From Rhizobium esperanzae (lineage in GTDB: Bacteria > Pseudomonadota > Alphaproteobacteria > Rhizobiales > Rhizobiaceae), in the NCBI RefSeq assembly GCF_002204185.1, contig NZ_MXPU01000004.1, forward strand, positions 1 through 64,000: 64,000 nucleotides of DNA, read 5' to 3'. Numbering within the stretch: position 1 is the first letter of the stretch; each line of letters opens with the position of its first letter. The notes under the pieces are model-generated. The model was not told the origin of the DNA and did not search any database. It saw only the letters and a program-made list of their open reading frames with translations. Below are positions 8,852-15,997 of this stretch, one piece after another. A program made the position numbers and the translations under genes.

Positions 8852-10924
8852 CTTGTCGCCAGGCTTGCCGGGCAGCTGCTCGGGGAACAGCTCGTATTTT
8901 CCCTGCTTGTCGGCAGCCACCCACAGGCGTTCGCGGATCACCGAATCTTCAGCCCAGTTGAACATGAAGATCGGCGTTCCCTGGGGCACATTGGAGAAGC
9001 GCTTGTTGATGATCAGGGCGCCGGGATATTCCGTCAGTCCTACCGTGTTGACGTGTTCGGTCGAGATCTTCTGATACTGCTTCATCAGATCGACGCGCTC
9101 GTCATTGTTCTGGCTGGTGGTGAACTTGTTGACGACATCGACAAGCTCCTGCTCGAACGGCATCAGATCGAGCTTGTCGTCCTTGCCGGCGCGATGATGC
9201 CAGCTGGTGCGCGGACCGACGGGGGCAAGCTGCTCGGTATTCTGCACCACCGACGATAGCTCCGTCGTGTTGCGCTGGATCAGCCAGTCGAAGCGGCCGG
9301 CATAATGGGCATCGTCACGCTTGGCGCCATCGAGCGCATTGATGACGATCTTCAGGCCAAGCTTTTCCATCTGGCCAACGACACCTTCGGCAAGGCTCTT
9401 GTCGGTCGTGTACTGATTGTTGATCAGCATGACGATTTCGACATCCTTGCCGCCCGCTGTGCCGGCGGGGAAGTTCACGATGCCGTTGCCATCGGTATCC
9501 TTGAGGCCGGCTTTGGCGAGTTCCGCCTTGGCGCCCTTGAGATCGAAGGGATAGTAGACGGTGGAGTTGCGGTCGTAGAAGCTGGTGCCGGAGGAAAGTC
9601 CGCCCGGATAGATCGCCGTAAACGGCCCCTTGACCAGGGAGTCGCCGATCGCCTTGCGATCCAGCGCCATGCTGACCGCCTTGCGGAAGTCCTCGTTGCG
9701 GTTGAGCTCTCGGATTGCCTGACCGCGCTCGTCCGGGTTGCCCCAGCCGTTGGCGGAGAAGTTCATGCGCAGGTTATAGCCGATCAGGCGTGGGCCGAAG
9801 GCAAGGCGGGCGGGCGCGGTCTTTTCCGCAGCGCGCTTCAGCGATGCGACGAAGTTTTCCGGCTGCTCGAGATTGGAGAAATCAGCGGATCCGGCCACGG
9901 CCTGAACGTCGCGGTCGGCCCAGGTCGAGAGCTTGTAGTGCAGCTCATTGAGATAAGGCAGCTGATTGCCCTTTTCGTCGACCTTCCAGTAATAGGGATT
10001 GCGGCGCAGGACGATGATGTCGTCAGGGCGATATTCCACCGGCACCCAGGCGCCCATCACAGGCATGTTCATGAACTCCGGCGGAAAGGCGTTCTTGAAC
10101 TGGTCGTAGGTGTTCTTCGAATATTTCGGATGCTGGGGTTTGAGGATGTGCGACGGACCCGGGCAGAAGTTCGGGTAGGCCATCGTGTAGAGATATTGCT
10201 TCGGGAAGGCTTCCTTGAAGGTCCACTCGACGGTGTAATCGTCGATCTTCTTCAGCGTGGTGCCGACACCGAAGGCCTCAGGCGAAGCGCCGCCGCCAAG
10301 CGGCGAGACGTTGGGATCGATGACCTCGTCTTCCCAGTAGAACATGATGTCGTCGGCGTTGAACGGCGCACCGTCGGACCACTTGGCACCTTCGATCAGG
10401 TGCATGGTCAGCTTATGGCCGTCCTCCGACCAGTCCCAGCTCTTGGCAAGGTTCGGCAGCGGCTCGGTATCCTGGGCCTTCACCTGGAAGAGCGGCGCGG
10501 TGCGCGTCAGGCATTCGGACAGGCCGATGTCGATGCCGCCCCAGCCCTGCGTCTGGCCGGCGCCGTAATTCCAGCCTTCCGGCCGGCCGCCGATGACATG
10601 GCGCATCGTATCGCCGTAAACGCCGATGCCGTCGGGCATATTGCCCGTCTTGAAGACCAGCGGCTCCTTCGGTAGACGATCCTTGACCGGCGGCAGTTTG
10701 CCGGCGGAGACGAAATTCTTGGTGACCCAGTCGGGCTCGTGATATTCGGGCAGCGCCTTGAACTCCAGGATGGAGTCGCGCGCGACATAGTTGATCTTGC
10801 CTTCGGCCGGGAATTCCGGCGGCACCGGCGGAACGGTCGCCTCGGAGGCGTAGGCATTCAACGCCATGACTGAGACGCCGAGCGCCAGTCCGGCCAGAAT
10901 GCTTGTTTTGCGGAAATTCATCAT
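8837..10924 (-). CDS. agpA: Periplasmic alpha-galactoside-binding protein, OppA/DppA family
   Basis: The 695-residue protein begins with a Sec signal peptide (hydrophobic core ILAGLALGVSVMAL, likely cleavage near YA-SEA). It then follows the family 5 solute-binding fold (TEPLPNLAKSWDWSEDGHKLTMHL, GAKWSDGAPFNADDIMFYWED). It is far longer than DppA (~535 residues), as is typical for the sugar-binding AgpA/YejA-like branch. It should deliver raffinose- or melibiose-type sugars to the AgpBC channel. ATG 10924 follows AGGGAGAAACG; a second ATG follows directly. The C-terminal codons are part of the tandem repeat at 8807-8851. Confidence 0.85.
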   Translation of the reverse strand: MMNFRKTSILAGLALGVSVMALNAYASEATVPPVPPEFPAEGKINYVARDSILEFKALPEYHEPDWVTKNFVSAGKLPPVKDRLPKEPLVFKTGNMPDGIGVYGDTMRHVIGGRPEGWNYGAGQTQGWGGIDIGLSECLTRTAPLFQVKAQDTEPLPNLAKSWDWSEDGHKLTMHLIEGAKWSDGAPFNADDIMFYWEDEVIDPNVSPLGGGASPEAFGVGTTLKKIDDYTVEWTFKEAFPKQYLYTMAYPNFCPGPSHILKPQHPKYSKNTYDQFKNAFPPEFMNMPVMGAWVPVEYRPDDIIVLRRNPYYWKVDEKGNQLPYLNELHYKLSTWADRDVQAVAGSADFSNLEQPENFVASLKRAAEKTAPARLAFGPRLIGYNLRMNFSANGWGNPDERGQAIRELNRNEDFRKAVSMALDRKAIGDSLVKGPFTAIYPGGLSSGTSFYDRNSTVYYPFDLKGAKAELAKAGLKDTDGNGIVNFPAGTAGGKDVEIVMLINNQYTTDKSLAEGVVGQMEKLGLKIVINALDGAKRDDAHYAGRFDWLIQRNTTELSSVVQNTEQLAPVGPRTSWHHRAGKDDKLDLMPFEQELVDVVNKFTTSQNNDERVDLMKQYQKISTEHVNTVGLTEYPGALIINKRFSNVPQGTPIFMFNWAEDSVIRERLWVAADKQGKYELFPEQLPGKPGDKGPTN

Positions 10925-10996
10925 CGTTTCTCCCTCTGTTTCGGAGCGCGGTCACGCGGGCTCCTGTTCCTCGCACGATGTGAAAGCGGGTTTGAT

Positions 10997-11027
10997 GTCA
11001 TGGATTTCCCTCCCGGAAATCCATGAC
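10997..11027 (-). repeat. Intercistronic 13-bp hairpin between GH4 gene and agpA
   Basis: A perfect palindrome GTCATGGATTTCC / GGAAATCCATGAC with a 5-nt loop lies 22 bp after the upstream GH4 stop and about 70 bp before agpA. There is no U-tract, so RNA processing or stabilisation is more likely than termination. On the minus strand the loop is purine-rich (GGGAG). Confidence 0.7.
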
Positions 11028-11048
11028 GACCCATCTTCCACGAAAAAA

Positions 11049-12515
11049 TCAGACGGCCTGTTTCAGCGCCGCCTTTTCCGCACGCAGCTCCTCGATCGAG
11101 CGGACGTTGCGGCGCGCAGCCCCCGCCCAATCGCGGGTCTGCACCTTCGATTTCGACAGCCGCTCCTTGGCGGCCGGCACGGCATCGGCATATTGCGGCA
11201 GCCAGCGCGCCTGGGCAACGACCATCTCGTCGACCATCTGCCAGACCTCCTCCGGCGTCGAGACGGCTCCAACCAGCGGATCGTGCAGCACGGCAAGCTT
11301 CAAGAGGTCGATATCGCCCGAGACGGCGGCGTGCACCGACATGCGCTGGACGTTGATCGAGGCGATGCAGGTGGCAGCGCAGGCTTCCGGCAGGGTGACG
11401 CCCGAGACCATGTTGATGCCGAAGCGATCGACGAAGCCGGGCGATTCGATGATCGCATCGGACGGCAGGTTGGTGATGACGCCATTGTTCTTGACGTTGA
11501 AATGGCCGCGATAGACCCGGTTCGTTTCCAGCCCTTCCAGGATGTGGCTGGCATGTTCGTTCGAGCGCTTGGCCGGATCGATCGGCTTGGAGGCGGATTC
11601 CAGGAACTGCGGGAACTCCGTCTCGAACCAGTTGCGCGTTTCGGTGGAGTGGCGGAGATAGCCGCCGGTCTCGCCATGGATCCAGTCGGACATGTCGATC
11701 CAGCGGGTGATTTCCTCCGGCCGCTTGCGGTACCAGGGCAGGTATTCCGAGAGATGACCGTTGCTTTCGGTGGAATAGACGCCGAACCGCTTCAGCACGT
11801 CGATGCGCAGCTTCTCCTGCTGCGAATAGATGGGATGCGCCTCGAAGGCGGCGACCAGTTCGTCCTTGCCGATCTTACGGCCGTTGAGGCGCAGATCGAT
11901 GAACCAGGTCTGGTGGTTGATGCCGGAGCAGATGTAATCGAGCTCGCGCACCGACTTGGCGCCGAGCACCTCGGCGATCTGTTCGGCGCCGTGCTGGACG
12001 CCGTGGCAGAGACCGACGGTGTCGACCTTGCCGTATTCGATCGCCGCCCAGGTGTTCATCGCCATCGGATTGGCGTAGTTCAAGAATTTCGCGCCCGGCT
12101 CGGCGACCTCCCTTATATCCTTGCAGAAATCGAGAATGACGGGGATGTTGCGCTGGCCGTAGAGAATGCCGCCGGCGCAGATCGTATCGCCGACGCACTG
12201 GTCGATGCCGTATTTCAGCGGAATTCTGATATCGTCGGCATAGGCCTCGAGCCCGCCGACACGGACACAGCTGATGATGTAGCGCGCCCCTTCCAGCGCC
12301 TGGCGCCGGTTGGTCGTCGCCGTCACCTTGGTCGGCAGCCCGTTCGACTCGACGATGCGGTCGAGGATCGCCTTGATCATTTCGAGATTGTGTTCGCTGA
12401 GATCGGTCAGCGCGAATTCGACGTCGCGGAACTCCGGAACGCACAATATGTCGGTGAACAGCTTCTTGGTGAAACCGACGCTGCCCGCACCGATGATAGC
12501 GATTTTGAAACTCAT
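11049..12515 (-). CDS. Glycoside hydrolase family 4 enzyme, probable alpha-galactosidase
   Basis: The 488-residue cytoplasmic enzyme has the GH4 signature set: NAD loop IIGAGSVGFTKKL, YANPMAMNTWA, the metal Cys in VGLCHGVQHG, and His in GINHQTW. It is clearly a paralogue of the melA product at the other end of the operon but diverges strongly from it, so substrate range may differ (other alpha-galactosides or another alpha-glycoside). ATG 12515 is preceded by GAGGTGA; a GTG nine bases upstream is possible. It is the first gene of the transporter operon and faces the AraC-type regulator. Confidence 0.85.
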   Translation of the reverse strand: MSFKIAIIGAGSVGFTKKLFTDILCVPEFRDVEFALTDLSEHNLEMIKAILDRIVESNGLPTKVTATTNRRQALEGARYIISCVRVGGLEAYADDIRIPLKYGIDQCVGDTICAGGILYGQRNIPVILDFCKDIREVAEPGAKFLNYANPMAMNTWAAIEYGKVDTVGLCHGVQHGAEQIAEVLGAKSVRELDYICSGINHQTWFIDLRLNGRKIGKDELVAAFEAHPIYSQQEKLRIDVLKRFGVYSTESNGHLSEYLPWYRKRPEEITRWIDMSDWIHGETGGYLRHSTETRNWFETEFPQFLESASKPIDPAKRSNEHASHILEGLETNRVYRGHFNVKNNGVITNLPSDAIIESPGFVDRFGINMVSGVTLPEACAATCIASINVQRMSVHAAVSGDIDLLKLAVLHDPLVGAVSTPEEVWQMVDEMVVAQARWLPQYADAVPAAKERLSKSKVQTRDWAGAARRNVRSIEELRAEKAALKQAV

Positions 12516-12666
12516 GATCTTCACCTCGACCCGATGGAATGCTAGAGAAAATATGGTTGTGAGGGATCAGGCCGCATGCCGGCGCATGTGGTTGAAAGAG
12601 CCGTAAAACCTGCCTGTTTTCCTCCCGGCCGCTGTATCGGCCGCGTTCTCCTCGTTTTGTTGAGCG

Positions 12667-12710
12667 GGATTATGCCCGAATTCGGCAGGCCGACCAGAGA
12701 AGGATTATGC
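12667..12710. promoter_or_regulatory. Direct repeats in the regulator/GH4 divergent promoter region
   Basis: GGATTATGC occurs at 12667-12675 and again at 12702-12710, 35 bp apart, directly upstream of the regulator start. An inverted CGGCCG-N6-CGGCCG lies near 12630. AraC-family activators often bind direct repeats, so these are candidate sites for the neighbouring regulator. Confidence 0.4.
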
Positions 12711-12726
12711 TTTCAGGGGTAATTTT

Positions 12727-13602
12727 GTGCTGCAGGATTTGATCGCCAACGGACAGTCGATGAGGACGGTTTCGCTGCCCCGCGGACGCCAGCGTCTGCA
12801 CGCCATGCCGACCAGCGCCGGCTACGAAGTGCGGGAGAACGAGACCTATGACTGGGACGGCCGAAAACGCGGCCAGACCCCGTTCACCGTGCTGCAGCAC
12901 ACGATCAGCGGCAGCGGCCGGCTACGCTATTTGAATCGCAATTATCGCCTTCAGGGCGGCGACACGCTGCTGGTGCTCGTGCCGCACAATCACCGCTACT
13001 GGCTGGAGAAGGGCGAGCGCTGGGAGTATTTCTGGATCTCGATGAATGGCGAGGAGACGCTGCGCATCCATCAGCTGGTGCTCTCCACCGCCGGCCCGGT
13101 CTTGAAGCTGCAGCCGGCGACCATCGATCATCTCGCCGATTGCAGCCTGCGCCTCGTCAAGGGCGCGGCCTCACCGGGTGCGGCCTCGGCAATCGCCTAT
13201 GAAGCGGCGATGGCGCTTTATGACGACGTCTTCAACTCACCGGCCTTTGCCGCCGAGCTCAGCCCGATGCAGCCTGTCATCGACCACATCAACGCCAATC
13301 TCGACAAGCCGCTGCCGGTTAATGAACTCGCCGCCATCGTCGGCCTCAGCCGCGCGCATTTCTCCCGCAGTTTCGCCGAGAGCGAAGGCGTGCCGCCGGC
13401 CGAATTCGTGCTGCAGCAGCGGCTGCAGCGCGCCGTCAAGCTTCTGACCAAGGCGGACTTCCTGCCGGTCAAGGAAGTCGCCATCATGTGCGGCTTCGAG
13501 GACGCAAACTATTTCTCGAAGGTCTTCCGCCGCGTCTACGGCACCAATCCCACCGAATTCCGCACGACCGGCATGTATGCCAGCATCGGCCGGCCGAAAT
13601 AG
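12727..13602 (+). CDS. agpT: AraC-family transcriptional regulator of alpha-galactoside genes
   Basis: The 291-residue protein has an N-terminal cupin-like sensor domain (residues ~20-150, including GGDTLLVLVPHNHRYWLEKGERWEYFWISM) and a C-terminal pair of helix-turn-helix motifs. The second HTH has the family hallmark EVAIMCGFEDANYFSKVFRRVYGTNPTEFR in shortened view: GFEDANYFSKVFR. The start is a GTG preceded by AGGGG at 7 bases. It is divergent from the GH4-agp operon, as is the AraC-type activator AgpT of S. meliloti, which turns on alpha-galactoside genes; the same role is inferred here. Confidence 0.8.
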   Translation: MLQDLIANGQSMRTVSLPRGRQRLHAMPTSAGYEVRENETYDWDGRKRGQTPFTVLQHTISGSGRLRYLNRNYRLQGGDTLLVLVPHNHRYWLEKGERWEYFWISMNGEETLRIHQLVLSTAGPVLKLQPATIDHLADCSLRLVKGAASPGAASAIAYEAAMALYDDVFNSPAFAAELSPMQPVIDHINANLDKPLPVNELAAIVGLSRAHFSRSFAESEGVPPAEFVLQQRLQRAVKLLTKADFLPVKEVAIMCGFEDANYFSKVFRRVYGTNPTEFRTTGMYASIGRPK

Positions 13603-13625
13603 CTTCGTCCCCGGAGCCGGTGTCT

Positions 13626-14687
13626 TCAGGCCCGGACCTCGAACACCATGTTGAACGGCGTTTCGGTCGCCCGGCGGAAATGCGTGAAGCCGGCGTCGAG
13701 CGCCACCTTCCGCAACCGCATTTCCCCCGCCTGCGCCCCAAGCCCGAGCCCGACCTCCTGGGAGAGCGATGCCGGGGTGCAGATCATCGTCGAGGCGCCG
13801 TAATAGACGCGTCCGACAGGATTGAGATTATCCTTGAGGTGGTCATGGGCAAAGGGCTCGACGATCAGCCAGGTGCCGTTCGGGGCCAGCGTCTCCTTGA
13901 CGTGCCGGCCGGCGCCGACCGGATCGCCCATGTCGTGCAGGCAGTCGAACATGGCGACCATATCATAGTCGCGGCCCGGAAATTCGGCCGCCTTGCCCTG
14001 CTCGAAGGTGACGCGGTCGGCGACGCCGGCCTCCTTGGCGGCGGCCCTGGCTCTTTCGATCGACGGGCCGTGATAGTCGAATCCGGTAAAATGCGAGGCG
14101 GGATAGGCCTGCGCCATCAGGATGGTCGAGGCGCCGTGACCGCAGCCGACATCGGCGACGTTGGCGCCGGCCTTGAGTTTTTCGTCCATGCCGGCAAGCG
14201 CCGGAATCCATTCATTGACGAGATGGCTGTTGTAGCCCGGGCGGAAGAACCGCTCGGTGCCGCGGAAGAGGCAGGTGCTGTGTTCGTGCCATCCGAGACC
14301 CTTGCCGGTGCGGAAGGCGTCGGCGATTTTCGGCTCGTCCATCCACATGGATTGCACCACTTCGAAGGCGCCGACGAAGAAGGCCGGGCTGTTTTCCTCG
14401 GCAAAGACCATCGCCTGTTCCGCCGTCATGCTGAAACGATCGGTCTTTTCGTCGTAAACGATATAATCCGCGGCCGCCTGGGCGCTCAGCCATTCCCTGA
14501 CATAGCGCTCCTTGATCCCGGTTTTGGCGGCAATCTGCTCAACGCTCATCGGCTTCCCGTCGGCCATCGCCTTGAACAGCCCCACCTTGTCGCCCAGCAC
14601 GACCAAGGCCCCCGACATGGCCGCGCCGACATCGCCGACGAGACGACCGACAAGTGCATCGAGTTTCTGCATATCCGGCTCACGCAT
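13626..14687 (-). CDS. SAM-dependent methyltransferase with N-terminal winged helix
   Basis: The 353-residue protein starts with a helix-turn-helix-like region (MADGKPMSVEQIAAKTGIKERYVREWL) that in this family serves dimerisation rather than DNA binding. A class I methyltransferase domain follows, with the SAM loop NVADVGCGHGASTILMA, acidic residue in FTGFDYHG, and VAMFDCLHDMGDP. ATG 14687 follows GGGAGGTGACA and was chosen over an upstream in-frame ATG at 14750, which overlaps the promoter. It is convergent with the AraC regulator (23 bp). The substrate is unknown. Confidence 0.8.
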   Translation of the reverse strand: MREPDMQKLDALVGRLVGDVGAAMSGALVVLGDKVGLFKAMADGKPMSVEQIAAKTGIKERYVREWLSAQAAADYIVYDEKTDRFSMTAEQAMVFAEENSPAFFVGAFEVVQSMWMDEPKIADAFRTGKGLGWHEHSTCLFRGTERFFRPGYNSHLVNEWIPALAGMDEKLKAGANVADVGCGHGASTILMAQAYPASHFTGFDYHGPSIERARAAAKEAGVADRVTFEQGKAAEFPGRDYDMVAMFDCLHDMGDPVGAGRHVKETLAPNGTWLIVEPFAHDHLKDNLNPVGRVYYGASTMICTPASLSQEVGLGLGAQAGEMRLRKVALDAGFTHFRRATETPFNMVFEVRA

Positions 14688-14718
14688 TGTCACCTCCCGG
14701 GCGTGATAAGGGAGCCTT

Positions 14719-14746
14719 AAATTAGACTTTGCTGATACGCAGTCAA
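14719..14746 (-). promoter_or_regulatory. Sigma-70-like promoter for the methyltransferase
   Basis: On the minus strand TTGACT is followed by a 16-bp spacer and TAATTT, placing transcription start about 20-25 bp before the gene's ATG. Match to consensus is 5 of 6 at -35 and 4 of 6 at -10. Confidence 0.5.
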
Positions 14747-14882
14747 TCAACCCTGCCCATCGCCCAATGAGGGTAGTTATCGAAGTCGCAGCAATTTCAT
14801 GTGCTTGCTTTCTTTGGGCGGGCTCACATCTTCATAGTGCTGCCCAGCGCCAGATCAGAGTCTCAATGCCAGGTGGATATTC

Positions 14883-15200
14883 ATGCTGTCTCCAGCCCAG
14901 TGCCGTGCCGCGCGTGCTCTCATCGCCTGGTCCAAGCGGGATCTGTCGGAAGCTTCCGAGATAACCAAGGCGACGATTGCCGGTTTCGAGGCCGGAACGC
15001 TTTCCCCTGGCGAGCGAACGCTGCGACATATCAAGCGCGCCCTGGAAGACGCCGGCGTGCTTTTCATTCCGGAGAATGGCGGCGGCGCCGGCGTTCGCTT
15101 GGCAAAACCGGCATCGGCTTCTATAGACACTGACGAGACCGAGACGGTTCAATACGACGAATATTTGAAAAACGACGCCCCTCCCGGCGCTGGCGGCTGA
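14883..15200 (+). CDS. Small XRE-family helix-turn-helix regulator
   Basis: The 105-residue protein carries an XRE/Cro HTH over residues ~5-60 (CRAARALIAWSKRDLSEASEITKATIAGFEAG). A short segment, ALEDAGVLFIPENGGGAGVRL, then follows that is typical of a large class of small alphaproteobacterial regulators. The C-terminal 35 residues are acidic and probably disordered. ATG 14883 has AGGTGG about 8 bases upstream. The next gene starts at the very next base after the stop, so the two are coupled. The target is unknown; self-regulation is likely by analogy. Confidence 0.75.
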   Translation: MLSPAQCRAARALIAWSKRDLSEASEITKATIAGFEAGTLSPGERTLRHIKRALEDAGVLFIPENGGGAGVRLAKPASASIDTDETETVQYDEYLKNDAPPGAGG

Positions 15201-15461
15201 ATGACGAAGAAGCAGAAGCTTGAGCACTCGGAACTGGCCGGAGAATTCACCGACGACGGCATCACCGTGCTTGTCGATATCTTTCGAACCGCCGGCAGCA
15301 ACGAAGACTGGACGATGGAAGTCGTCACCCAGTCGGAGGACCTGATCCGCTGGGACGAGCCCTTTGCGACCGACCGGGAGGCCTTCGACGAATTCCTGGC
15401 GGTGGTGGCGCGCGACGGCATCCGGTCCTTTCTCGAAGACGAAGAACCTTCCGTGCATTGA
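15201..15461 (+). CDS. Small acidic hypothetical protein (86 aa)
   Basis: I do not recognise the family. The ATG directly abuts the stop codon of the XRE gene. The product is acidic, soluble and compact (VLVDIFRTAGSNEDWTMEVV, then FDEFLAVVARDGIRSFLED), with no signal or membrane segment. The alternation of strands and helix suggests a small folded domain rather than disorder. Coupling to an XRE gene hints at a regulatory or antitoxin-like role, but that is inference only. Confidence 0.6.
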   Translation: MTKKQKLEHSELAGEFTDDGITVLVDIFRTAGSNEDWTMEVVTQSEDLIRWDEPFATDREAFDEFLAVVARDGIRSFLEDEEPSVH

Positions 15462-15472
15462 GGGGCAGCCCC

Positions 15473-15712
15473 GTGAAAAGCATCAATGATCTCGTCACCT
15501 CGGCGAAAACCGTCTGCGACCGGTACCGGGCCGGGCGGATGGAGCGCGAAACCGTGCGCGAATGGGTCCTCGGACTGGGCGCCTATCCATCGCCGCATGG
15601 GGAGCGCGTGCGCGAAGCGATGGAATGGTTCCGCCTGCACAATCGCGAGCCTGTTTCCGAAGAGATCGTGCGCGTCGATATCGACCGGCTCCAGGCGATT
15701 TCCGTGCCGTGA
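15473..15712 (+). CDS. Small hypothetical protein (79 aa)
   Basis: The GTG at 15473 is 11 bp after the preceding stop and has AGGGG upstream; a TTG at 15458 is in frame but overlaps the previous gene. The product is a soluble, helix-rich protein (INDLVTSAKTVCDRYRAGRM, then REAMEWFRLHNREPVSEEIV). I do not recognise a family. It probably forms one transcriptional unit with the XRE gene and the acidic protein. Confidence 0.5.
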   Translation: MKSINDLVTSAKTVCDRYRAGRMERETVREWVLGLGAYPSPHGERVREAMEWFRLHNREPVSEEIVRVDIDRLQAISVP

Positions 15713-15997
15713 CGGCGCGCAGGCATGAGAGGTTGGCGCTCGCCTTCGTGGGAATTGCTCCAGCCTCGCTGCCGACTGGCGTAATTGCGCCGTTACTCGG
15801 CGGCGTAGGACCAATGACGATCTTGAGCCTTATGCATAATAGTCCTATCGGAGCTTCCATGCGGAGGAACTGGGGGCCGCAGCTTCGGCAAATGTGGCCC
15901 CCTTACGAGGCGGCATGGCTCCTGCATCCCGCGCGCGAAGCATCAGCCAAGCGCGGCTGGGTCATTTTAGTTCGTGCGATTGTAGAAGGAACAGCAC
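15713..15997. promoter_or_regulatory. Leader of the FAD/GcvT oxidoreductase gene with AT-rich palindrome
   Basis: This 285-bp spacer contains a 10-bp palindrome TTATGCATAA at 15830-15839. It lies between a possible -35 TTGAGC (15824-15829) and a poor -10 TATCGG 17 bp later. The palindrome could be an operator; the promoter call is weak. Confidence 0.35.

Noticed and set aside
10997..11027. Terminator after the first GH4 gene
   Set aside because: No U-tract follows the stem; the operon continues in the same direction.
10866..12545. 559-codon plus-strand frame opposite the GH4 and agpA start
   Set aside because: Antisense artefact of GC-rich codons; the opposite strand encodes clear GH4 and binding-protein sequences.
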